DNA from: RGIG6919 sp045531905
Lineage (GTDB): Bacteria > Bacillota > Clostridia > Lachnospirales > Lachnospiraceae
Assembly (NCBI GenBank): GCA_045531905.1
Contig: JAZSEY010000003.1
Span: 124,001 to 188,000 of the forward strand
Direction of reading: 5' to 3'
DNA length: 64,000 nt
Shown here: positions 1-8,223 of the stretch, in pieces
How the letters are laid out: the number at the start of each line of letters is the position of its first letter
Position numbering within the stretch: the first letter of the stretch is position 1
Position numbers and translations under genes: made by a program
Notes under the pieces: generated by a model
What the model saw: only the letters and a program-made list of their open reading frames with translations
Databases searched by the model: none
Told to the model about the DNA's origin: nothing

Positions 1-465
1 ATAGAGCGTGAATTTGCCAGTGTATTCATGGTAATTTTTACAGTTTAACAGACGATATGTAGCAAAAAATTCTGGATACTCTTCAAACAATGTAAAATCT
101 AAAATACTTACATGAATAGCAGGTTTGGTATCCTCATAATCATCTCCTCGATTCAGATTATCATAGGTTCTGCAAAGATACCCTAAAGAACGCTCCGGCC
201 AGTTCCCATAATCTATCACCTGTAGTTCGATATTGATATATGTATGGTTGTTAAGTAATACCGCCACATCTAAGATAAATGTCTTATCCGTAATCGCTGC
301 TCCCACCTTGATGGGATTTCTAATTTCCAAAGAAAGAACTTCCTCTTGCTTTAACCCAAGCAATGCGCATATCAACATCTTTAGTGTATGCGGATGGCTA
401 TTCATCAATGCAAGAAACAAATAATTATTCTTAAGTGTATACGCCAATTTCCCTGATTGTTTCAT
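1..465 (-). CDS. Rpn-family PD-(D/E)XK nuclease/putative transposase (3' end outside window)
   Basis: The 155 visible codons read from an ATG at 465 off the left edge, so the C-terminus is missing. The visible part resembles Rpn (PDDEXK_2) proteins: a hydrophobic LDVAVLLNN strand with Asp66, then NIELQV giving Glu80-x-Gln82, then NWPERSLGYLCRTYDNL, a phrase typical of the family. These residues form the metal-binding PD-(D/E)XK core. Family members promote RecA-independent recombination and are often multicopy in gut Firmicutes. GGAG lies 7 bases before the ATG and supports the start. It faces away from the toxin genes to its right, across a 249-bp gap. The family is fairly sure; activity cannot be judged without the C-terminus. 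Confidence 0.8.
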   Translation of the reverse strand, partial: MKQSGKLAYTLKNNYLFLALMNSHPHTLKMLICALLGLKQEEVLSLEIRNPIKVGAAITDKTFILDVAVLLNNHTYINIELQVIDYGNWPERSLGYLCRTYDNLNRGDDYEDTKPAIHVSILDFTLFEEYPEFFATYRLLNCKNYHEYTGKFTLY

Positions 466-481
466 ACTGTCTCCTTTCAGA

Positions 482-516
482 GACATACCGGTATGTCATA
501 ATTTGAATTCATTATA
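482..516 (-). promoter_or_regulatory. Promoter and 16-bp palindromic operator of the Rpn gene
   Basis: Read on the minus strand, a perfect TATAAT -10 box lies at 516-511. GACATACCGGTATGTC, a perfect 16-bp palindrome, lies at 482-497, just after the expected transcription start and before the Shine-Dalgarno. A repressor bound there would block initiation. No good -35 box is visible. The rest of the 466-714 gap is AT-rich and shows nothing else. Confidence 0.4.
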
Positions 517-714
517 AATGTATCATATTATTTTACATTTTACAAGTATTCAATTACACATTTTTTAATCCACTCCATGTGCACCCACATAGAAAGCAAC
601 AGTCTTATGTTGAAACATAATAAAATTAGAGTTAAAAAATATATATGATATCTTCCTCATAATTTGAATAAACCAACCGACAAATTATTCACCCCCAAAC
701 TTAGCCGAAAATGC

Positions 715-1263
715 TTACTCTAGATTATTTACAACATTCTTCGACAAATGAAATGTATTTATAAGCTTTTTCATCCCTCTTGAAGCCACTATTAATTTAT
801 TTATTGAAGAAACTTCTTGAATAAACTCTTCTGTTTTTATCAATATTTCTTGAAATAACTCTAATTTTTCAATATTATCTGACCAAAAAGTTTTTGTACT
901 TTTAATAGGAGTTGTCATTGTAAATCCTTTATAGTTTTCTCCTGTTTGCACCTCGCTTATGCAAACCGTTTTATTCAACAATTTAAATTCCAACCAAACA
1001 TCTGTGCTATCTGGTACTAACATCGCAAAATATCCCTTATCTTCTAATTGCAAAATTCCGGTATTCAACAAGTGCAACCATTCCACCAAATATTCACCCT
1101 CATAAGGTATTGTTTCATCCACAAATCCTATCTCATTCTTATAGCATGTTATATGTACCTGGCCTTCAACTTCATCCAATTCTTTTTCAAAATAAGCTAT
1201 ATTTTTAACTTGTTTTAGTCTCTCTTTCTCATTAGCCAAAATAGCATATTCCAATTTAAACAT
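715..1263 (-). CDS. Putative orphan immunity protein (hypothetical)
   Basis: A soluble 182-residue protein without signal peptide or membrane segment, mixed charge, with no motif I can name. The call rests on context. It lies 87 bp downstream of a truncated toxin C-terminus and behind a complete toxin-immunity pair, all on one strand, which is the layout of polymorphic-toxin arrays where old tips are kept with their immunity genes. TAGGAGG before the ATG at 1263 is a strong ribosome binding site, so it is probably still translated. It could be the partner of the remnant at 1351-1569. It could equally be an unrelated small cytosolic protein. Confidence 0.5.
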   Translation of the reverse strand: MFKLEYAILANEKERLKQVKNIAYFEKELDEVEGQVHITCYKNEIGFVDETIPYEGEYLVEWLHLLNTGILQLEDKGYFAMLVPDSTDVWLEFKLLNKTVCISEVQTGENYKGFTMTTPIKSTKTFWSDNIEKLELFQEILIKTEEFIQEVSSINKLIVASRGMKKLINTFHLSKNVVNNLE

Positions 1264-1350
1264 GTAAATTCCTCCTAATATCCAAAATCAGATAGTAAAA
1301 TTTGTATTCGCCATATGCTGTGTGAAATTGTCCATCTCGGAAACAAATTG

Positions 1351-1569
1351 TTATTTTTTCACCTGAAACAATACTGTATATTTCTCATTTATTATTCCTT
1401 TTGAAACAGCTTCGTTATAAACATAATTAACTACTTCTGTTACTTTCTCTTCTGACCATTCAGGATTAAAAAACGATTTTTTATTCAATAAATTCTCTGT
1501 CGTTTCATTCAATCCTTTTTCCATTAGTGCATACTGGATATGAATGGTGAATCCTACAGGCTGGAACAC
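1351..1569 (-). pseudogene. Displaced toxin C-terminal fragment (orphan tip)
   Basis: A 72-codon open frame opens at a GTG directly behind an in-frame TGA and has no Shine-Dalgarno at a useful distance. It begins abruptly with GFTIHIQYALMEKGLNETT and ends in a compact, charged C-terminus. That suits the end of a toxin domain cut off from its delivery region. It sits between the CdiI-type immunity gene and another small soluble protein, as expected for an orphan tip left when a new toxin module was inserted. The toxin family is not recognised. It may be silent, used only as recombination stock. Confidence 0.45.
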
Positions 1570-1610
1570 TCAAGAAACAACTCATAGGTGGCTCACTTTA
1601 TGATTGACAT

Positions 1611-2006
1611 TCATATATGTCCTAGTTTTTGTTCTAAAATATCTAGTAGTTGTATTATTTCATCATTTTTTTCCAGATTTACACTTATGTACTCTTTACA
1701 CCTACACTTTACTACTTCTAAAAATTCATCATACGAAAGAACGATAGCACAATCATTATCAACTGCTGGATAATCCAAATAAAATACTACTCCACTTTCA
1801 CCAAAATACTCTTCATCATCTTTATTAGAAAATTCAGTAGCAAAATGACAACTCATGTAATCATTTATTGCATTCCCTTTCAACCTACAATACCCTTTCA
1901 AAACATCAACTACTTTTTGTTGTTTGAAGAAAAAGAGTGCATCATAATATTCTTTAATTAAATCCTCTGCCCCTTGGTATCTTAAATAATTTACACCTTC
2001 TAACAT
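1611..2006 (-). CDS. CdiI-like immunity protein for the EndoU toxin
   Basis: An acidic, cytosolic protein of 131 residues. Its central EEYFGESGVVFYLDYP, then CAIVLSYDEF, then a C-terminal helix ending in LLDILEQKL, match the pattern of ribonuclease-toxin immunity proteins of the CdiI group known to neutralise EndoU-type tips. The likely job is to bind the toxin domain of the preceding gene and protect the producer. The ATG is 9 bases past the toxin stop, behind AGGAGGG, so the two are surely co-transcribed. Family assignment is from remembered sequence pattern, with moderate certainty. The pairing with the toxin rests on adjacency. Confidence 0.68.
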   Translation of the reverse strand: MLEGVNYLRYQGAEDLIKEYYDALFFFKQQKVVDVLKGYCRLKGNAINDYMSCHFATEFSNKDDEEYFGESGVVFYLDYPAVDNDCAIVLSYDEFLEVVKCRCKEYISVNLEKNDEIIQLLDILEQKLGHI

Positions 2007-2015
2007 AACACCCTC

Positions 2016-2840
2016 CTATTCTAAAACTGGATAAAAATTCGTAATTTCTTCAGTTGACGAGTCAATATAACCTTCAAATTTTAAACCATTAGATGCATAT
2101 CCACTGATTTTTCTTCCTTCAATCGTTCCCGATTCCATAGCATCTTTTCCCCATTGTATCATTTGTTCATTTGAAATATAGTTAGGGTCATAGACTGTTT
2201 TAGGATAATCTATTGTTTTATACTGATTTGGTATTATTTCCAGTTCACCATTAGCACCATATTGTCTTGCTGGTATCCGATACTCAACCTCATATATTCC
2301 CTCAATTTGAGGATGTTTTTTAGTATTTATAATACAATCATCGACATCAAAACCTGCATCAGTAAGAACCTTTTTAAATGAATCAAAATTATGTCCTCCT
2401 ACTACACCTTTGCTACCTTTTCCTAAAGTACCATTAATTAAATGCTCATCAAATCCTGCTTTATATTTTCTTGTACTACCACTCTCACCATCTGCGGTAT
2501 CACTCTCTTCCGTCGTATCCTCAAACGCCACATCATCCGTCGTAGAATTGTCATCCGATGTATCATCATCTTTGATCACATCATCAAAGATGTCAGCTAG
2601 AAGATCTTTCACATCAAAATCTTCTATACTGAAATCAGCTATATCGAAGCGCAACAGTTTACTCAGGGTTAAACTTTCTAATTCCGACTGCAATGCTGCT
2701 GTAGAAACCGTATGACCGCTTGCCATGCCCAATGCCGCTGAGCTTATCAACGACCATAGGTTTCCTAAGTAACTCCAATTTAGGCATGCCACTAATGCAA
2801 CTGCCAAGGCTAAAGATAGAATTTTTTTAGAAATTTTCAT
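2016..2840 (-). CDS. Secreted polymorphic toxin with EndoU RNase tip
   Basis: 274 residues. Residues 1-20 form a basic plus hydrophobic segment (signal or membrane anchor). Residues 21-114 are a conserved leader module (NWSYLGNLWSLISSAALGMA, then acidic ED-rich repeats) shared at about 82% identity with the toxin at 28104. The tip, about 125-274, fits bacterial EndoU RNases: His133 (EHLING), His150 (GGHN), Lys214-Thr215 (PKTVYDP) and Tyr270 (NFYP) line up with the family's two histidines, lysine, threonine and C-terminal aromatic. EndoU enzymes cut RNA after pyrimidines. GGAGGAG precedes the ATG and the immunity gene follows at once. Its small size, with no Rhs, LXG or filament region, is unusual. 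The tip is confident; how it leaves the cell and whom it attacks are not known. Confidence 0.82.
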   Translation of the reverse strand: MKISKKILSLALAVALVACLNWSYLGNLWSLISSAALGMASGHTVSTAALQSELESLTLSKLLRFDIADFSIEDFDVKDLLADIFDDVIKDDDTSDDNSTTDDVAFEDTTEESDTADGESGSTRKYKAGFDEHLINGTLGKGSKGVVGGHNFDSFKKVLTDAGFDVDDCIINTKKHPQIEGIYEVEYRIPARQYGANGELEIIPNQYKTIDYPKTVYDPNYISNEQMIQWGKDAMESGTIEGRKISGYASNGLKFEGYIDSSTEEITNFYPVLE

Positions 2841-2905
2841 ATAATATTATCTCCTCCATTTTATCATGATGTGTGTTTTGCTTCAATCCACGAATCTATT
2901 GTCAT

Positions 2906-2943
2906 TTGCAAAAACGGCCTTAGAGTGTTCTCTAAAGCCGTTT
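2906..2943 (-). terminator. Terminator of the 1692-residue surface protein gene
   Basis: A 14-bp stem with one mismatch (AAACGGC.TTAGAG with its complement, loop TGTT) followed on the minus strand by five T. It lies 26 bp past the stop of the surface protein and separates it from the toxin gene. Confidence 0.8.
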
Positions 2944-2968
2944 GTAATTCCGCGAAAAATATGGTATT

Positions 2969-5900
2969 TTATGCCTCTGCCTTCTTACGTTTCTTCACAA
3001 TAATGAATACAATCAATCCAATCATCGCAAGCACGCCAAGAATAGAACCATAGAACAATGGTTTGTTATTAAAGAAGAGTACCCAACCATTGGTTGTTAC
3101 GTAAAAATCTGTAATCTCTAATTCCGTCTCGTTCCCTGCCGCATCCTTACATATGATTTTTACATCATGGGATTTGTTGGATGTACCAGGAATATCAAAG
3201 GTTAACTCGCCATTTTGGTCTAAGACTTTTTCCAGGGAAGCACCTGACCATGGTCCAAGTTCCTTACCGTCCAATAGGACAGAAATTTCTGCGAGCATTA
3301 AGTTGTCATTTGCAGACATAATAACCGTTAGGTTCTCTACGTCGTAGGCTTTATCGGATTCCAAATTTGCCACAACAAGCGTTGGCTTGGTCTTGTCCAC
3401 ACCAAATCTTAATTCTGCATCCTTTGTTTCCATAATGTTTTCAGATACATTCTTTGCCCCGTCTTCGGAATGAATGACAATCTTATAGACACCGTCATGG
3501 GCAAATACTTCTTTGAAAATGGTGTATGTATAGTGATACCACTTGCCATTGCCTCCAGTCGCATTTAAGGTGTAATCCTTATCCTCCTGCAATAGGATTG
3601 TCTCGTTGTTTTGGAACAGGGTGACCTTGATGCCTGACAGTTTTGTCGGATTGGTCTCAACAATCACCAAATCCTGTGCTTCCTGTACATATCTTTCGTT
3701 TACTTCTTTTGTCTCTTCGCTAAATTCATATGTAGAACCAAAACGATTTACAGAGAATGTAATTTCCTTTGAAACACTATTACCTGCCTTATCCGTTACC
3801 GTAGCAGACAAGGTATAAATATCATCTACATCCTGTACCTTAGCAAAATTCTTAAAGGTAAACTTGCCGCCAGTTGCACTGTTGTCATAAGAACCATCCA
3901 GTTTTACCACACCTCTGTTGGCACCTGTCAATGTAATATCCAGTGCGTTTGCATCAAAGTTGCTATCTGAATATGTCACTATAGGGGCAACATCTTCTGC
4001 ATTTGCAGACTGGTCTTCAATTCCGGTAATTTCAAGCTCCGGTACGGTCTGGTCAACGTAGAAGGACTGCTCTGCAAAATCCGTTGTTGCGTTGCCTGCC
4101 AGGTCTGTCGCAGAAATATCAAATGTGTATTTTCCATCATTTGCATAACTAATGGTCGCTGTATGTACATCACCACTTGTAGACCAACTGCTGATAGACG
4201 GTGTAGATGCGCCATTTCCTTCTGCTCTAATTGTAGTCTCTACACGGGCAGGGTCAAAATTATGCTCTGTTACAGTAACAGTTGCCCGACGAGCCTGATT
4301 GTAATATTCACCATTGTGAACATCATTGTTGTTATAAGACACGCTAATCTCAGGTTTTGTCTGGTCAATGGTAAATTCCTTTGCAGCAACGGTTCCCTCT
4401 GCATACTTTGGAGTTGCCTTGTTACCGGCTCTATCCTGATATGTCAGTTTAAATGTATAATCACCATCAGCTACATAGTTTATGGTAGCTGTCCATTTTG
4501 TGTCGTCGCCGTTTCCTGTGCCCTTTGTCTTCTTCCACTTAGATACCTTTGGAGCTACACCATCACTATTCGTAATGACAAGCTTCATATCTTTTGTAAC
4601 AAAATTACGCTCCGTAACCACGATAGTTGCTGTTCTGGCATTATTAAAGTACTTATCGGATACAGCACTGTTATTAGAATACTTGATGTCTACAGTTGGT
4701 GTGGTAGTGTCAATTTTGATTTCTTTCGTATAGTCATCATAATTACCTGCTTTGTCCTCAGCACGGACAACCACAACAATATCATCACTGTTATTCAGGC
4801 TACTATCAACCTTGATTTTGCCACTCCAGTTCTGCTTTGTTTCCTCGCCAGACTTATACTCATAAAGAACACCTTCCTGGGTAGGTTCTAAACTATCAAC
4901 TGCTTCATTGTACACTTCATAGGATATTTTATTAATTCCTGAGCAAGTACCATTTACTCTCGGGTCTTCAATCTTTAGTGAAATTGTAACATCCTTATTG
5001 TAATAATCATTTACCGGCTGTTCAGGGTCAGCGGTTATCTTTGGCGCAAACACTTCATCAACCGGTTTTGTTTTATCAACAATGAGGCCATCTGTGCTAA
5101 TGTATGTGTAATTTCCTGCACAATCCATTATCTTTAGATATACAACAAACTCTTCGTCCTTCGTTACCGAAAATCCCTCAAAGGTCTTCCAATCCGTAAC
5201 AGCATTTAACGCATCCACAGTCAATGCAGTTAAGGAAGTGCCACCTTCAGTCTTTGCTTGCTTATAATACTGAACGCTCAATATCGGAGACGTAGCATCG
5301 GTACTTGTTCCGGAAATCGCAATATTTTTCGTTGAATAGTAACCAAATGTCAGATCCTTCACTAGGCTCTTCCATACTTTTGGTTCTTTCTTCTCGGCAA
5401 ATTTCGCTGTCACAGAACCTTCCGGCATTGTAGTATCCACCGTAAAGGCATATGGTGCAACGGAATTACCGGTTGTGATGGCTGTATTTGGATTGCCTGC
5501 CGCATCTTTAAAGTTCATCGCCAATGTATAATTGGCATCCTCCGTAAATGCAATAGTTGCTGCATGGGTGGTCAAATTATCATTTTCTGCATCTACCTTT
5601 GTTGTCCAATCACTGATGGTATAGGCAGACACCACCTCCTGACCTTTAGCATCCTTTGCTGTAATCACAATATTCTTTATTGCCTCATCTTTATCAAAGC
5701 TCTTTTCACGCTCTGTTACTACGACGGTAGCAGTTCTTGAAGCATTAAAATACTGTGAACCATTGTAACTGTTATTATTGTCGTATGCCAAGGAAACCTG
5801 TGGTGCCGTGGCATCGATATTGATACCTTCGATAACCTTTTTACTGGTATTACCGGCAAAATCTTCGGTCTGGACAGTCAACACTACATCATCATAATTA

Positions 5901-8047
5901 TATTTGCTTGCCTCGATTGTTACAGTCTCATTTCTAGTCTGTAACTGCTCTAATGTGGAATAATCAAATACACCTGTCGGAGCATCATTTTCTGTATCCA
6001 CACCTTTACCTACAGAAATCCAGTACTTTATGGATTTGATTCCGGAGAATTCCTCTAGTCCAATATCCACACCTGAAATACTATCTTGTGCTTCTACATC
6101 AACAACAACATCACCAGCATAGTATTCCTTTTCATTTCGAATGGTAAGGTTTGTGTTTGGGATATCATCATCAATGACGATGCTGATGTCGAGCGGAGAA
6201 ACCATGGAGAAAACTCGCTCTTCTTTAAACAGTTTAATTGTTTTAATCAATGCATCACCATTAATCATTACTATTGTGTCTGTATATTTTGTTTCTCCGT
6301 TCAAAGCACAACCTTCATAAGCCTCCCCAACAGCTTCTATCTTTACACTGCCATCTTTATGTAACACATACACTCTTTTACCAGCATTTGATAACGATTT
6401 AACCATCTGGGAGATGACGATCTCATACACATCTGTTGCAGTCAATGGATTATCTGCATCCGGTGTAATAATAGTAACAGCAGAATACACAACGTTCACT
6501 TGAATATCACTAGATATGTCAGAAATATCCAAATAGAACAAATTACCATTCACTTCATCCTGTCGTATCTGGGACAGCATGTCTGTTCCACCAATGCTTA
6601 CCGCCGTAATAATTCGCTTATCGCTTTGCTGTATGTAAAGAGTTGTTGCACTTCCATAAACACCTGTGTATGAAGTTTTATTAGTATTTCCATCAAAAAA
6701 AGTATCACAGTCTGCATCAGCTCCAGACACTTGTGCCGTTACCTTATAATTATTCGGTGCAAAATCAACTTTCACTGCTGTATCCGCTTTAATTGCACCA
6801 ATAGAATATTCTTCCAGCGAATAATTATTCACAGTTGTATTCTGACCCACTAAAATTGTAGTGTTACCATTTACAGTTTTCGTTACACGTGATACTCTGT
6901 AGTGATCATCTGGGTCTGCTGTAATCTTAAATGCAGCACCATTTTTAATTGCAACTACACTTCCTGCTGCACAAGATGGAATTGTTGTTACATCTCCATT
7001 CCCATCAATATTAACAGTGACTGTATGGGCTGTTTCCAACTTTATTTGCACAGTTACATCGCTAGTTTTTTCTGAAGCAGAAAATACTTTTTCAAAGGTT
7101 TTAATACCAACATCGCGCTCTGCTTGTGACAGTTTTTCAACATTATTAATTAAAACCGAGGTTATAATATAGTCATCATCTGAATTTATCTTAAATTTAG
7201 AATCACCCTCTTTGGGCAACTTATTTATGTCAGGATTTCCTCCTACAGTTATCACTGCATTCCTTAAATCAGTTTCCCCAATTGGTTGCACGTCCAGTTT
7301 AACAACACTACTTGTTAATTCAATATCCTGATTTAATTTCGTCGAAGAAAATGCAATATCCGTCTGTGTTGCATCATAATAATCTGTCTTCTTAACGGTG
7401 ACTTCTACAAGTGCTCCACTAGCAATATTACTTTCAAAATCTTTCAGTCCTTGCAATGTAGCAACACCATCTTCGTTAGTAGACGTAGAAAAACCCTGTC
7501 CTAAATATGTTTTATTTTCTGTATCTGCAGCTTTTGTGTATACAGCATATGTCACAATAGCTTCACTCACTTCTTCACCACCACTAGATGCTGTTACTGT
7601 ATAAGCCTTTGTTAAATTTACATCAGCACTAGTACTTGTACTTGTTATCTGACTTTCATAAACTCCATCATAATAACCAGTTTTTGTTACCGCGATAAAT
7701 AATTTGTATGTTTTAGCGTTATCTAAAGAAGACAATTTATCCGCTAATTCAGAAAGATTTGCTTTACCATTACTATCAGTAGTCTCAGTTTTTTCTCCTA
7801 AAAAATCACTTGTTTGCTGAGTTGAGGCACCGTTATTATCAACTACGTTTTCTGTTACTTCTACCTTATATTTAACGATTGCACCTGATATAGAAGTATC
7901 ACCAGACTTAACTGTTACAGTAAAAGCAGGTGCTGTCGCATCTTCTGCATTCGCAAACCTTATTTCTGGCACCATACTCATTAGCATCATCAGCACTATC
8001 GCTATTGCCATAAATCGTTTCTTCTTTTTCTTCATAAATATACTCAT
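2969..8047 (-). CDS. Large membrane-anchored surface protein with Ig-like repeats
   Basis: 1692 residues. A signal peptide (KKKKKRF plus hydrophobic core, likely cut after FANA near 34) and a C-terminal membrane span (about 1662-1685, ending KKRKKAEA) predict an extracellular protein held by its C-terminus without a sortase motif. The N-terminal third has modules of the VTASSGGEEVSEAIVTYAVY type. The rest is a chain of bacterial Ig-like domains with recurring phrases such as TATIVVTERNF, ATVTVTEHNFDPA, DKAGN and VDQTVPEL. This is typical of adhesive stalks in Lachnospiraceae; no catalytic motif is seen. GGAG lies 7 bases before the chosen ATG. Operator-like sites related to those of the Tad and toxin promoters lie upstream, so co-regulation with the pilus is likely. 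Confidence 0.8.
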   Translation of the reverse strand: MSIFMKKKKKRFMAIAIVLMMLMSMVPEIRFANAEDATAPAFTVTVKSGDTSISGAIVKYKVEVTENVVDNNGASTQQTSDFLGEKTETTDSNGKANLSELADKLSSLDNAKTYKLFIAVTKTGYYDGVYESQITSTSTSADVNLTKAYTVTASSGGEEVSEAIVTYAVYTKAADTENKTYLGQGFSTSTNEDGVATLQGLKDFESNIASGALVEVTVKKTDYYDATQTDIAFSSTKLNQDIELTSSVVKLDVQPIGETDLRNAVITVGGNPDINKLPKEGDSKFKINSDDDYIITSVLINNVEKLSQAERDVGIKTFEKVFSASEKTSDVTVQIKLETAHTVTVNIDGNGDVTTIPSCAAGSVVAIKNGAAFKITADPDDHYRVSRVTKTVNGNTTILVGQNTTVNNYSLEEYSIGAIKADTAVKVDFAPNNYKVTAQVSGADADCDTFFDGNTNKTSYTGVYGSATTLYIQQSDKRIITAVSIGGTDMLSQIRQDEVNGNLFYLDISDISSDIQVNVVYSAVTIITPDADNPLTATDVYEIVISQMVKSLSNAGKRVYVLHKDGSVKIEAVGEAYEGCALNGETKYTDTIVMINGDALIKTIKLFKEERVFSMVSPLDISIVIDDDIPNTNLTIRNEKEYYAGDVVVDVEAQDSISGVDIGLEEFSGIKSIKYWISVGKGVDTENDAPTGVFDYSTLEQLQTRNETVTIEASKYNYDDVVLTVQTEDFAGNTSKKVIEGINIDATAPQVSLAYDNNNSYNGSQYFNASRTATVVVTEREKSFDKDEAIKNIVITAKDAKGQEVVSAYTISDWTTKVDAENDNLTTHAATIAFTEDANYTLAMNFKDAAGNPNTAITTGNSVAPYAFTVDTTMPEGSVTAKFAEKKEPKVWKSLVKDLTFGYYSTKNIAISGTSTDATSPILSVQYYKQAKTEGGTSLTALTVDALNAVTDWKTFEGFSVTKDEEFVVYLKIMDCAGNYTYISTDGLIVDKTKPVDEVFAPKITADPEQPVNDYYNKDVTISLKIEDPRVNGTCSGINKISYEVYNEAVDSLEPTQEGVLYEYKSGEETKQNWSGKIKVDSSLNNSDDIVVVVRAEDKAGNYDDYTKEIKIDTTTPTVDIKYSNNSAVSDKYFNNARTATIVVTERNFVTKDMKLVITNSDGVAPKVSKWKKTKGTGNGDDTKWTATINYVADGDYTFKLTYQDRAGNKATPKYAEGTVAAKEFTIDQTKPEISVSYNNNDVHNGEYYNQARRATVTVTEHNFDPARVETTIRAEGNGASTPSISSWSTSGDVHTATISYANDGKYTFDISATDLAGNATTDFAEQSFYVDQTVPELEITGIEDQSANAEDVAPIVTYSDSNFDANALDITLTGANRGVVKLDGSYDNSATGGKFTFKNFAKVQDVDDIYTLSATVTDKAGNSVSKEITFSVNRFGSTYEFSEETKEVNERYVQEAQDLVIVETNPTKLSGIKVTLFQNNETILLQEDKDYTLNATGGNGKWYHYTYTIFKEVFAHDGVYKIVIHSEDGAKNVSENIMETKDAELRFGVDKTKPTLVVANLESDKAYDVENLTVIMSANDNLMLAEISVLLDGKELGPWSGASLEKVLDQNGELTFDIPGTSNKSHDVKIICKDAAGNETELEITDFYVTTNGWVLFFNNKPLFYGSILGVLAMIGLIVFIIVKKRKKAEA

Positions 8048-8085
8048 TTTTGTGCTCCTCTCTGCATTGTGTTATCTATATGAAT

Positions 8086-8183
8086 GTGTCAAATCGTCAC
8101 ACACAAAGTAAATATATCATATGTACGCGCTATATTGCAACACAATTCTGTATATAACGCGTCATTTCGTCACGTTTTGACAC
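8086..8183 (-). promoter_or_regulatory. Promoter with three CGTCAC-type operator sites
   Basis: On the minus strand TTGCAA (8140-8135), 18 bp and TATATT (8116-8111) make a plausible promoter. GTGTCAAATCGTCAC (8086-8100) lies just past the expected start of transcription. Two overlapping related sites, GTCATTTCGTCAC (8161-8173) and GTCACGTTTTGACAC (8169-8183), lie upstream of the -35. The same motif fills the spacer of the Tad and barnase-toxin promoters. Confidence 0.6.
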
Positions 8184-8191
8184 ATAATAAA

Positions 8192-8216
8192 AGACCCAGT
8201 ATTTTCAACTGAGTCT
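8192..8216 (-). terminator. Terminator of the 654-residue LRR protein gene
   Basis: A 9-bp stem AGACCCAGT/ACTGAGTCT with one mismatch, followed on the minus strand by TTTTATT. It lies directly after the LRR gene's stop. Confidence 0.7.
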
Positions 8217-8223
8217 CTCATCC

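Noticed and set aside
2858..2886. TTGAAG-17-TAAAAT as promoter of the EndoU toxin
   Set aside because: The implied start of transcription falls inside the GGAGGAG ribosome binding site, so the mRNA could not be translated normally. The TGATAAAATGGAGG stretch is shared with the other toxin simply as part of the duplicated gene start.
4163..4891. Plus-strand open frame of 242 codons inside the large surface gene
   Set aside because: Antisense to a clear Ig-repeat region, Cys-rich and without ribosome binding site; a shadow.
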